From: Neoluteolibacter marinus
Lineage (GTDB): Bacteria > Verrucomicrobiota > Verrucomicrobiia > Verrucomicrobiales > Akkermansiaceae
Direction: 5' to 3'
NCBI RefSeq assembly: GCF_014904755.1
Contig: NZ_JACZFQ010000073.1
Location: forward strand, 1-64,000
DNA length: 64,000 bases
The position numbers and the translations under genes are program-made. Below the pieces are notes generated by a model. That model did not search any database. It saw only the letters and a list, made by a program, of their open reading frames with translations, and was not told where the DNA came from. This document shows, one piece after another, positions 37,154 to 45,469 of the stretch. How positions within the stretch are numbered: the first letter of the stretch is position 1; the number at the start of each line of letters is the position of its first letter.

Positions 37154-37199
37154 GATCACGCGTCGGTCTTCCCGGAAGTGTGCCAAAAAAAGTTTCGGG
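37154..37199 (-). promoter_or_regulatory. Two-part upstream element of the PEP-CTERM operon
   Basis: Read on the plus strand: GATCACGCG (37154-37162), 19 bp, then GCCAAAAAAAGTTTCGGG (37182-37199). The same two parts with the same 19-bp spacing occur at 45380. On the gene strand it reads as a GAAACTTTTTTTGGC block followed 19 bp later by CGCGTGATC, which fits a promoter or activator layout. GAAACTT resembles the -35 of ECF-sigma promoters (GGAACTT). Function inferred. Confidence 0.55.
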
Positions 37200-37340
37200 C
37201 GGCCGGAAAACCGGAGGTTGCGCGCAGCAAATAGCCAACCGTGCGGAAGGCCGAGTTACTCGGCGGAGAGGGGTATGCCGGCGTCGACATCTGCCATGGG
37301 AATAGGACCTTGAGCGGGATCTACGGGGCAACGCCCGTGC

Positions 37341-40300
37341 CTACGGAATCCGCACGCCGAGCCGGGCAAAGAAGCGTGGGAAAAGGGTGCTGTCGACCCG
37401 CAAGGATACCTGGTCGATGCCCGCGGCGACGCCGTCGGTGGACACCACGATCTCGATGCCAGGAGCAATGGTGGTGGTCGTCGTCGGGATGTCGGCGGGT
37501 GTGAATTCGCCGAGGTCCGTCGAATATCCGATGGAGGGGAGGAAGTAGTTGGCGTCCCGGCGATGGGCGAACTCAAAGGCCAAGGTGGTGTTGTCGATCG
37601 AGACCACGGCGAGCGGAGCCGGCGACGGATCCAGCGGACTGAGGTTGAACGCGAAGCAAAGCGCGTTGCTCAGGCCGCCGGCTGAGATCGCGTCAGGCCC
37701 GATGATGGCGGGATTGGTTTCATCGGGGTAGAACGTATCGATCCATAGGTCGAATGGTTCGTCGGCAGTGTCGATCAGATCCAGTCCCAGCGTGATCGTG
37801 TTGCTGTTCAGTTGGCCGTCGGTGACCGTGACGGTGACGTTGTAGGTGCGGTCGGCATTCGCGTCGTTCGGCGACTCGAAGTCGGCGGGTGAAACGAAGT
37901 TCAGCGCGCCGGTCGCGGGGTCCACGGTGAAGGCCGCGGCGTCCGCGCCGCCCAGCACGTAGGTCAGCGAATCGCCGTCCACGTCGCTGGGGACCAACGA
38001 GATCGGATAAAGCGGATTGTCGGGGAAGAATACGGTGGCTTGGCGAACATTTTCCAGTGTTGGCAGGTTGGTGTAGGATCCGGTCAGGTCGGTGATATCG
38101 CCGAGGGTCATGGTGAGGATCGGCGCCTCGTTGACGTTCTCGATGGTGATGACGAAGGTCTCGGTGACCGATACTCCGCTGGCGGTAGCGGTGATGTCCA
38201 CCGAGATGATGCCGTCAGCGAGGCTCTCGTGGTTGATGGCAGTTGTGAGGGAAAGCGTGGTGCCCGAAATCGCGAAGCGGCTGTCATTCTCCGTGAAGGT
38301 TATGGTGTCGCCGTCGATGTCCGTGGCGCTGAGCGTGCCGATCACGCCGGTGGTGTTCTCCGGGATGCTGGGGTTGCTGAGGGCGAGGTTTGCGGGACCG
38401 CCTTCATCGACATTGAGCACGGTGATGGTGAAGGCCTTCGGGGTTTGGAACGTGCCGTCGCTGGCGGTGACCGTGATCGGGATCGATGGCGTGGCCTCGC
38501 AGTCGAGAGAGAGTCCATCGACCAGCTTGAGGGTGGTGCCATCGACTTCAAAGCGGGCGTCCGAAACCGAGAAGCTCAAGCTTGGTCCGTCCGCATCAGA
38601 CGCGCTGAGATTTCCTACCACGGCGCCGGGGTCGTTCTCGGCGACCTGGCTGGCTGAGAGTTGGATGTTGCTCGGGGCGACGTCGTTGACGTCGAGCACG
38701 GTGATGGGGAGCCGCACCTCGGTCCAGTTGCCAGATCCGGAATCGAAGGGCTCGTCCGAGACGATCATGCCCGTCTCGAACGAGGCCGCCACCTCATAGT
38801 CGAGCGAGACGCCGTCCTTGAGCTTCACGGTGACCCCGTCAGGCGCCAGCTCGAGGCGCAGGTCGATGTCGAAGTAGAACGTGGTGGGACCATCCGCATC
38901 GGTGATGGCGATCGTGCCGACGACCGCGCCGGGGTCGTTTTCGGTCACCGGACCCGCGCTGGTGAAGATGGTCACGGGCGGGCTGTCGTTCTCGTTGGTC
39001 AGGGTGAAGGCGATGGGGACCGTGTCAGACTCCACGCCGTCGGAGACCATCAGGTTGAAGGCGTAGTTGGGATTCCCTTCGTAGTTGAACTTGTGCGCGG
39101 TCTTGCGGTGCACGCGGTAGCCGCCCGAGCCGTTCGGGGAGATGTCGAAGCGGCTGTCATCGACCGACATGATGAGGGAGGCGGGTGGGGTATCGGCATC
39201 CGCCACGGTGAAGTTGTAGACGTCGAGGCCCGTGTTCTCCGGGATGGGATCGACCAAGGTGCCGGCGATCACCGGGCCGATGTTGCTGTTGTTGATGGTG
39301 ATCTGTACGACCTGCGAGTCATTGAGGCCCTCGGAGTCGGAGGCGATGACCTGGACCACATACACGTTGTTTCCATTCGCATCCTGCGGAGTCTCGAAGC
39401 GGAGGACCGTGTTCAAGCTGATCTGCCCGGTGACCGGATGGATGCTGAAAAACGACTCGTCGCCCGAGGTGCCCAGGCTGTAGGCCAGCACGGTGTCGTC
39501 CGTGTCGTTGGCGACCGCTTGGTACACGATGCCCGTGGTCCTTTCATTGACCGTGAGGGAAACCGTTGCCGCGGCAAACGCGGGCGGATCATTCTCGTCC
39601 ACAATCACCGTGCGGGTCACGGGCGTGGCGGCGTTGCCCGAGCTGTCCGATACATGGTAGGTCAGCACGTAGGTTCCAGGCGTCTGGTTGTCGATACTGC
39701 CGCTCATCACCACCGAGCCCGATAGATCTCCCTCAAGGCTGTCCGCTGCGGTGGCACCGGCGTCCGTGTAGAGGTCATCCACCTCGATGGTTACCGGGTT
39801 GTTGCCCAGCCGCGTGATCACCGGTGGGGTGGTATCGACCACGTTCACGGTGCGCGTGACCTCGGATGCCGCGGTGCCGAGCGAATCGGTCACGTTGTAG
39901 GTCACCGAGTAGCTGCCGAGCGCGTTGGGATTGACCCCATTGACCGCCACGATGGAGCTGGTGAGGTTGCCGTCCTCGACATCGCTAGCGGTGGCACCGG
40001 CGTCGGTATAGGGCGTGGCGGCCTCGTGGGTGGCCGGGTTGTTGCCGAGCAGGCTGATCACCGGCGGGTAGTTCACGTCAATGGAGATCGAGCTTTGGGC
40101 CAGAGTGAGGTTGGCCGGGACGATCTCCGAGCCTTCGCCCGCACCACCGACGGTCTTGAGCACGCTGGCGAGGGTGTTGGCGAGGTTGAAGGTGTAGGTG
40201 CCGGGCGTGGTTGGTGCGGTGAAAGTGCCGGAGGCGAGGATGGTGCCGCCGCCTTGGCCGATGCCGGTCACGACCGTGGTGCCTTGGCCCTGCGTGGCAT

Positions 40301-43300
40301 CCGCGGGGGCGCTGCCGAGGGTGTTCTGGGCGCCGCCGATCTGGACGAGGTTCAGCGCGCCGGGGTTCCCGGACTGCTGGCCGCTGAAACCGCCAGGGCC
40401 GGTGAAACCAAGGGGGCCGGCGAAGTTTGCCATCGAGGCCGGTGCGGCGTTGCCTGCGGGCAGATCGAGGGTGTCCGGGTTGCCCGGGTCCTGCGCGAGG
40501 TCGGTGACCAGCAGGGCAAGGCCGGAGTTGTCGCCCGTGGAAACGTCAAAGGAGATCGTCCAGTCGATCACCTGCCCGGGGGCCACACTCTGTCCGTCGT
40601 GGGATGAGTCGAGGGTCAGGGTGACCGTCTCGGTGGTGGCCGTCGGCGCGGCGGGCACGGTATTCGTGGGAAGTTGGGCGACGAAGCCCTCCACCACTTG
40701 TGGTCCAAGACTACCGATGACACCGCCATTCAGCCAATGGTAGTCGTTTGCCGTGCCTGGCGGTCCGCCTCCGATGGCGGAACTGTTGAAGATGAATACG
40801 AAGTAGTCATCCTGTCCCGGGGTGAAGAAGCCACTTCCCGGAATTTGCCCGCCGGGATCCCAACCGCTCAGGGAGCCTTCGGAACCTTTGAAAAACTGGC
40901 CATTCTGCCATTTGAACGCGGTGTCCGAGCGCCACCACATCAGCCCGATCCAGCTCAAATTGGAACCACTCGCGGCCGTCACCTCCTGGAGCTGCCGGAT
41001 TTGCCGGAGCTGGGGGACGCCTTGTGTCTCGAGCGTGTCGATCGAGGCGAGGTGCGTTCCGTAGATGCGCCAGGCGAGTTCACTGGCGTAGATGAAATGC
41101 CGGGGATCCGCATAGGTGCCATTGTAGCGCGGGTAAGGGTCAGCGCCATTGGTTCCCCAGTCTCCCAATTCGGGACCGCTGTACCAGTGGGTGTAATCGA
41201 TCGGCATGGCCTTGTACCAAGGTTTGATGTCCAGGTCCTCCGGTCCGAAGGTGTGCGCCTTGAAGAGTTGCAACTCCTGCAGGAAGGCGGGATCGGCGGC
41301 GATTCCGGGACCGCGTGCGCCGTGCAGGATGGAGGCCATATCATGCAGGTCGATGTCGCCGTCGCCATCGACATCGCGAGCCGCGGCATCGAGGAGGTCG
41401 AAGTCATTCACGTCCACGTCTCCGTCCTCGTCGGCATCGAAGCGCGCCACCCGCAGCAGTTGACCGAAGATGTCCACCAGCGAGGGGTCGGCGATGGTGT
41501 TGGGGCTGCGGTCGATTTCGTCGGAAACACCGTCGCCGTCGGTGTCCGGCCCATTCGGATCGCCATCAGGAATGCAATCGTCGAGCCAGCCGTTGTCGTT
41601 GACGTCGCGGTCGAGCATGTAGCTGAGCCACATACCCCCGGTGGAGTAAGCGAGAAGGCCGTTCGGAGGAGTCATCGCCGCGCTGAACTCCACGGTGATG
41701 TCGATGGTTTCCGCCCCTGCGCGCAGCGCCTCCCAGGTGGCCTGCGGAATCACCAAAGTGTTTTCCCCCGGATTCTCCATGACCCGGCCGATGAAGGTGC
41801 CGTTGACATACACCAACAGGTAGTGGGCCGGATCCCAGGCTCTCACCCAGCCTTCCATGCTGGGCTGGAGGCGGAGAGTAACGTCACTGTAGGACGGTGC
41901 CGCCGGGGCGGCGACCGTGATGCCATCGACCTCGGGGGTGCCCTCGATGCGATCATGGTAAACGCTGTCGGCTTCCCATCCGAAGACGGAGAGGACCCGA
42001 TCCTCCTCCAGCTGTTCCCGGTCATCGATGCCGTCGGCGTCGCAGTCGCGGAAATCGACGTTGAAAACCTCGATGGAGAAGCTGCCCTGGGCCAGCGCGA
42101 CGGTGGCAGGGACGATCTCGGCTCCGTCACCCGCGCCGCCGACCGTCTTGAGCAAGCTGGCGAGGGTGTTGGCGAGGTTGAAGGAATAGTTGCCCGGCGC
42201 GTCCGGCGCGGGGAAGCTGCCGGTGGCGAGCACCGTGGTGCCGCCCTGGCCGATGCCGGTGACGACCGCGGTGGCCTGGCCTTGGGTGGTGTCGCTGGAG
42301 GCGCCGCCGAGGGTGTTTTGGGCACCGCCGATCTGGACGAGGTGGCGCTCGCCGAAGGTGCCGGAAGACTGGCCACCGTATCCGGCGGGACCGGTGAACC
42401 CGAGCGGCGCGTTGAAGTTCTGCATCGCCGCCGGAGCGGCATCGCCGGAGGGAATCTCAAAGGTGGCCGGGTTGTCGGCGTCATGGGCGAGGTCGGTGAC
42501 CAGCAGGGCGAGACCGGAGTTGTCACCGGACGAGACCGTGAAGGAGATCGTCCAGTCGATCGTATCGCCCGGGAGGACCTCCTGCCCGTCGAGGGACGAG
42601 TCCAGGGTGAGGGTCACGCTCTCGGTGGTGGCCGTGGCCGCGGGCGTCACGGTGTTCGCGGGCAGTTGGGCGACGAAACCAATCGGGGTGGCTCCGGTGC
42701 CGAGGTTCCCGATCTCGCCAACGAGGCCGTCGGCATTGAGCCAGCGGTAGTCGGCTGCCGTGCCGGTGCCGGCACCCGCCTCGGCCACGGTGTCGAAGGC
42801 GGCCACGTAGTAGTCGTCCTGCCCGCCGACGAAGTAGCCGCTGTCGGGAATCGGCGAGTCCGCCCACGCGCTCACGGAGTCGGTGTCCGGCGTGAAGACC
42901 TGGCCGTTTTCCCACATGAACTGCTCATCGCCCGGGACCCACCTCAGCCCGATCCAACTGATTGGGGAACCGCTCGCAGCAACGACCTCGTGGAGCTGGT
43001 CGATCTGCTCCTGTTGGGTGAGCGTGGTGGTGGTCAGCGTCTTGTCGATCGAGGCGAGCTGCGTGCCGTAGATGGCGGCACACAGTGCGTTGCAGTTGTC
43101 GTAGGAAGACAGGCTGCTGGTCACCAGGGGCGGGGTGGACAGCGGAATGTCGTCCTCACCGAACGTGTGCGCCTTGAACAGGCGAAGGTCCTGAAGGTAG
43201 GCCGGGTCGGCGGCCTGATCGACGCCGCGTGAGCCGTGGAGGAGGGAGACGATATCGTAGAGGTCGTTGTCCCCGTCGCCATCGACATCGCGGGCCGCAC

Positions 43301-45290
43301 CGTCGAGGAGGTCGTAGTCGCTCATGTCGAAGTCGCCATCGCCATCCGCGTCAAATCGCGCCACCCGCAGGAGCCGGCCGTAGGCGTCGACGATGGACGG
43401 ATCGGGAATGCTGTTGGGATCGCGGTCGATCTCGTTGGGAACGCCGTCGCCATCGAGGTCCGGATTGGGCACGAGTTCGACGCTGGTGGCGGTGTAGGAC
43501 ATCAGATAGGTCGCAGGAAGATTGAGGCCGGTGGCAAAGGTGCCCGAGACGCTGGTAGCGCTGATGAGGGTGTAGGCCGATCCCGTCGGCGGGCTCAGTT
43601 CGTTGAAATCGATCGTCGCGCCGGAGAGGTTCAACGCTCCCCCGACCACGATCTGGTCGCTGGTGGCTCCGTCGATCTCGCAGGCATAAGTGCCGGCAAG
43701 GGTGAGGTCGGACCCGAGCGTGAGGGTGTCGACGGAAGTTCCCGGGGCAATCACCGAGCCCGTCTCGGCGGTCACCGCACTGCTGATGGAGGGGCTTCCG
43801 GTGAGGGTGCCGCCGCTGGCCAAGGTCACCGTCCCGCCGATCGAGCCGTTTCCAGCCAGAATGCCACTGCCGGACACCGTAACCGGGCTGGTTCCGGTGG
43901 CCGATCCGGTCACGTTGCTTGCCAGGAGTGTGCCCTCGGTGATGGTGGTGCGGCCGCTGTAGGTGTTGGCGGCGCTGAGGCTGAGGGTTCCCGGGCCCGA
44001 CTTGGTCAGTTTGCCGGCACTGGTTTCGTCGGAGATGACCCCGGTGAGTGACAAGGTTTCGGAGGCCTGCGTCACCTTGATCTCGGCCCCGACGCTGCCC
44101 ACCTGCACGGGGCGGTTGGTGGAGCCGCTGGCGGTGGTGCCCGCAAACTCGAGCAAGGCGAGTGTCGTGGTCCCAAACGAGCGACCACTCAGCACAAGGC
44201 GGTTGTCATGGGCCCCGTTGCCGATGCTGCTGGTGTTGTCCGCCACGGCATCGGTCACCGATGTGATGATCAGGTTGCCGCGGTTAACGACGGTGGCACC
44301 ACGGTATCCACTCGCATCACTGAGCAGGCTGACCGTGCCGGTGCCGTCCACGATCAAGCCGCCGTTCCCCTGGGCCGTGCTGATGGGCACCTCGATCACG
44401 GCATGCGCATCTCCAAAGGTGACGAAGTTCAGATTCTCGGTCTCCGCCTGCATGCCGGCGATGTCGTTGTCCGCTCCGCTGCCGACGTTCCGGTGGGTGA
44501 AGACGGCGCCGGCGGCCAAACGGATCATCGAGCTTCCGCTCCCGCCGACATCGATCTGGCCGTCAAAGACGGAATCGATGTCGACAAAGTCGAGAATCCG
44601 GAGCACGCCGTCATTCAGGTTCACGGTTCCCGTTCCCGAGAGGTTGCTCATGGAGTGTTGCCACCCGTTGAGGTCGAGGGTGCCTTCGAGCGCCAGTTGT
44701 GAAGCCGATTGCAAGCGATCACTGGCCCCGATCCGCAGGGTTCCCCCGGCGATGGACAAGAGGCCCGAGTGGCTCTTCGAGGCACCGCTCAGGACAAGCG
44801 TGCCTTCGCCGGTCTTGGTCACATCGAACGCTCCCGAAAGCCCTCCTCCGATCGTGAGGCTGTCGCCGGTGCCGACTGACCAGACCCCGGCGCTGCCGAG
44901 CGTGAGGTTGCTTTCGATCGTGTGGTCACCATCCGTGACCGTGATGGCCCCGGAGTTCAGCGTCAGCGCGCGCCGGAGCGTAGCCGTGTCGAGTGTGTAG
45001 CCGGAGCCTGCGGAGTTGAAGCTGAGGCTGGATACGACTTGGCTCGTCTGGAGATCGATGGCGCGGATCGTGTTCAGCAGGCTCGCGTCGTCGAACCGGG
45101 CCTCGTCGGAGGCCCCCGGGATGCCATGGGTCGACCAGTTGCTCTTGGTGCCCGAGGACGTGTCGATCGTGTTCCATTCGCCGGTGTTCAACTCGGCGTC
45201 CCACGTGACGGTGGCGGCATGAGTCTGCAGCGCTGATAGAAATCCGGCGGTGGTCGCAATGAATGACCGGAGGAGGCTTTGTCTCTTCAT
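37341..45290 (-). CDS. Giant secreted mosaic adhesin (PATR, C-type lectin-like, calcium loops, cadherin-like)
   Basis: A 2649-residue exported protein. After a signal peptide come PATR repeats (residues about 26-590, starting ATVTWDAELNTGEWN). Next are two copies of one multi-domain unit (about 607-1072 and 1247-1737). Each has EF-hand/dockerin-like calcium loops (DADGDGDFDMSDYD; DADEDGDVDVNDFD), a C-type-lectin-like domain (IYGTQLASIDK then WIGLRW; IYGTHLASIDT then WIGLMW) and a roughly 170-residue beta domain (DNSGLALLVTDLA, LVQIGGAQNTLG). DUF5011-like Ig domains (about 1737-1897) and cadherin-like domains (about 1900-2507) follow. The end is a module related to that of the 33789 gene. No membrane anchor or sorting tail. 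Probably binds glycans or cells. It has its own upstream element at 45380. Confidence 0.85.
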   Translation of the reverse strand: MKRQSLLRSFIATTAGFLSALQTHAATVTWDAELNTGEWNTIDTSSGTKSNWSTHGIPGASDEARFDDASLLNTIRAIDLQTSQVVSSLSFNSAGSGYTLDTATLRRALTLNSGAITVTDGDHTIESNLTLGSAGVWSVGTGDSLTIGGGLSGAFDVTKTGEGTLVLSGASKSHSGLLSIAGGTLRIGASDRLQSASQLALEGTLDLNGWQHSMSNLSGTGTVNLNDGVLRILDFVDIDSVFDGQIDVGGSGSSMIRLAAGAVFTHRNVGSGADNDIAGMQAETENLNFVTFGDAHAVIEVPISTAQGNGGLIVDGTGTVSLLSDASGYRGATVVNRGNLIITSVTDAVADNTSSIGNGAHDNRLVLSGRSFGTTTLALLEFAGTTASGSTNRPVQVGSVGAEIKVTQASETLSLTGVISDETSAGKLTKSGPGTLSLSAANTYSGRTTITEGTLLASNVTGSATGTSPVTVSGSGILAGNGSIGGTVTLASGGTLTGSPSISSAVTAETGSVIAPGTSVDTLTLGSDLTLAGTYACEIDGATSDQIVVGGALNLSGATIDFNELSPPTGSAYTLISATSVSGTFATGLNLPATYLMSYTATSVELVPNPDLDGDGVPNEIDRDPNSIPDPSIVDAYGRLLRVARFDADGDGDFDMSDYDLLDGAARDVDGDGDNDLYDIVSLLHGSRGVDQAADPAYLQDLRLFKAHTFGEDDIPLSTPPLVTSSLSSYDNCNALCAAIYGTQLASIDKTLTTTTLTQQEQIDQLHEVVAASGSPISWIGLRWVPGDEQFMWENGQVFTPDTDSVSAWADSPIPDSGYFVGGQDDYYVAAFDTVAEAGAGTGTAADYRWLNADGLVGEIGNLGTGATPIGFVAQLPANTVTPAATATTESVTLTLDSSLDGQEVLPGDTIDWTISFTVSSGDNSGLALLVTDLAHDADNPATFEIPSGDAAPAAMQNFNAPLGFTGPAGYGGQSSGTFGERHLVQIGGAQNTLGGASSDTTQGQATAVVTGIGQGGTTVLATGSFPAPDAPGNYSFNLANTLASLLKTVGGAGDGAEIVPATVALAQGSFSIEVFNVDFRDCDADGIDDREQLEEDRVLSVFGWEADSVYHDRIEGTPEVDGITVAAPAAPSYSDVTLRLQPSMEGWVRAWDPAHYLLVYVNGTFIGRVMENPGENTLVIPQATWEALRAGAETIDITVEFSAAMTPPNGLLAYSTGGMWLSYMLDRDVNDNGWLDDCIPDGDPNGPDTDGDGVSDEIDRSPNTIADPSLVDIFGQLLRVARFDADEDGDVDVNDFDLLDAAARDVDGDGDIDLHDMASILHGARGPGIAADPAFLQELQLFKAHTFGPEDLDIKPWYKAMPIDYTHWYSGPELGDWGTNGADPYPRYNGTYADPRHFIYASELAWRIYGTHLASIDTLETQGVPQLRQIRQLQEVTAASGSNLSWIGLMWWRSDTAFKWQNGQFFKGSEGSLSGWDPGGQIPGSGFFTPGQDDYFVFIFNSSAIGGGPPGTANDYHWLNGGVIGSLGPQVVEGFVAQLPTNTVPAAPTATTETVTLTLDSSHDGQSVAPGQVIDWTISFDVSTGDNSGLALLVTDLAQDPGNPDTLDLPAGNAAPASMANFAGPLGFTGPGGFSGQQSGNPGALNLVQIGGAQNTLGSAPADATQGQGTTVVTGIGQGGGTILASGTFTAPTTPGTYTFNLANTLASVLKTVGGAGEGSEIVPANLTLAQSSISIDVNYPPVISLLGNNPATHEAATPYTDAGATASDVEDGNLTSSIVAVNGVNPNALGSYSVTYNVTDSLGTAASEVTRTVNVVDTTPPVITRLGNNPVTIEVDDLYTDAGATAADSLEGDLSGSVVMSGSIDNQTPGTYVLTYHVSDSSGNAATPVTRTVIVDENDPPAFAAATVSLTVNERTTGIVYQAVANDTDDTVLAYSLGTSGDESFFSIHPVTGQISLNTVLRFETPQDANGNNVYVVQVIASDSEGLNDSQVVQITINNSNIGPVIAGTLVDPIPENTGLDVYNFTVADADTPPASLIMSVDDSRFDISPNGSGGYRVHRKTAHKFNYEGNPNYAFNLMVSDGVESDTVPIAFTLTNENDSPPVTIFTSAGPVTENDPGAVVGTIAITDADGPTTFYFDIDLRLELAPDGVTVKLKDGVSLDYEVAASFETGMIVSDEPFDSGSGNWTEVRLPITVLDVNDVAPSNIQLSASQVAENDPGAVVGNLSASDADGPSLSFSVSDARFEVDGTTLKLVDGLSLDCEATPSIPITVTASDGTFQTPKAFTITVLNVDEGGPANLALSNPSIPENTTGVIGTLSATDIDGDTITFTENDSRFAISGTTLSLTTAINHESLADGIISVDITATASGVSVTETFVITIENVNEAPILTMTLGDITDLTGSYTNLPTLENVRQATVFFPDNPLYPISLVPSDVDGDSLTYVLGGADAAAFTVDPATGALNFVSPADFESPNDANADRTYNVTVTVTDGQLNSNTITLGLDLIDTADEPFDLWIDTFYPDETNPAIIGPDAISAGGLSNALCFAFNLSPLDPSPAPLAVVSIDNTTLAFEFAHRRDANYFLPSIGYSTDLGEFTPADIPTTTTTIAPGIEIVVSTDGVAAGIDQVSLRVDSTLFPRFFARLGVRIP
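40080..41550 (-). repeat. Second copy of the duplicated calcium-loop/lectin/beta unit
   Basis: Encodes residues about 1247-1737 of the giant mosaic protein. The order is the same as in the copy at 42075-43470, and close similarity is visible in the protein (QIGGAQNTLG and NTLASVLKTVGGAG in both). Boundaries are approximate. Together the two copies suggest an internal segment duplication. Confidence 0.75.
42075..43470 (-). repeat. First copy of the duplicated calcium-loop/lectin/beta unit
   Basis: Encodes residues about 607-1072. Shared elements with the second copy are the calcium-loop region (LLRVARFDAD, ARDVDGDGD), a lectin-like region with WIGL, and a beta domain ending TVGGAGDGAEIVPA. 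Between the copies lies the sequence for another calcium-rich and beta segment (residues about 1072-1247). Boundaries are approximate. Confidence 0.75.
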
Positions 45291-45379
45291 GGCGTGATTC
45301 AGGAGTGGAGGGGGCGGGCAATTTGCAATGCGGATACCAAGGATGCGAGATGCGATTTCCTGGAGATCAGTGGCTGCTG

Positions 45380-45424
45380 GATCACGCGCCGGACGAATCC
45401 GGTTCGGGCCAAAAAAGTTCCCGG
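45380..45424 (-). promoter_or_regulatory. Two-part upstream element of the giant mosaic gene
   Basis: GATCACGCG (45380-45388), 19 bp, then GCCAAAAAAGTTCCCGG (45408-45424), upstream of the ATG at 45290. Order, spacing and strand are the same as at 37154-37199. On the gene strand it reads CCGGGAACTTTTTTGGC, N19, CGCGTGATC. GGAACTT matches the classical ECF -35 sequence, though the spacing to a standard -10 is not matched, so the reader is unknown. Confidence 0.55.
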
Positions 45425-45469
45425 CCGGTCATTTTTCCGGCACTGGAGCCCAAATCCCCGGGGGGCGGA

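Noticed and set aside
37154..37199. Possible sigma-54 promoter (TGGCAC) in the upstream element
   Set aside because: The minus strand has TGGCAC, but no GC at the required -12 distance (GG occurs instead), and the second copy reads TGGCCC.
37341..45290. Diversity-generating retroelement target (C-type-lectin-like domain)
   Set aside because: No reverse transcriptase or template repeat was seen in the window, and the lectin-like domains are internal rather than C-terminal.
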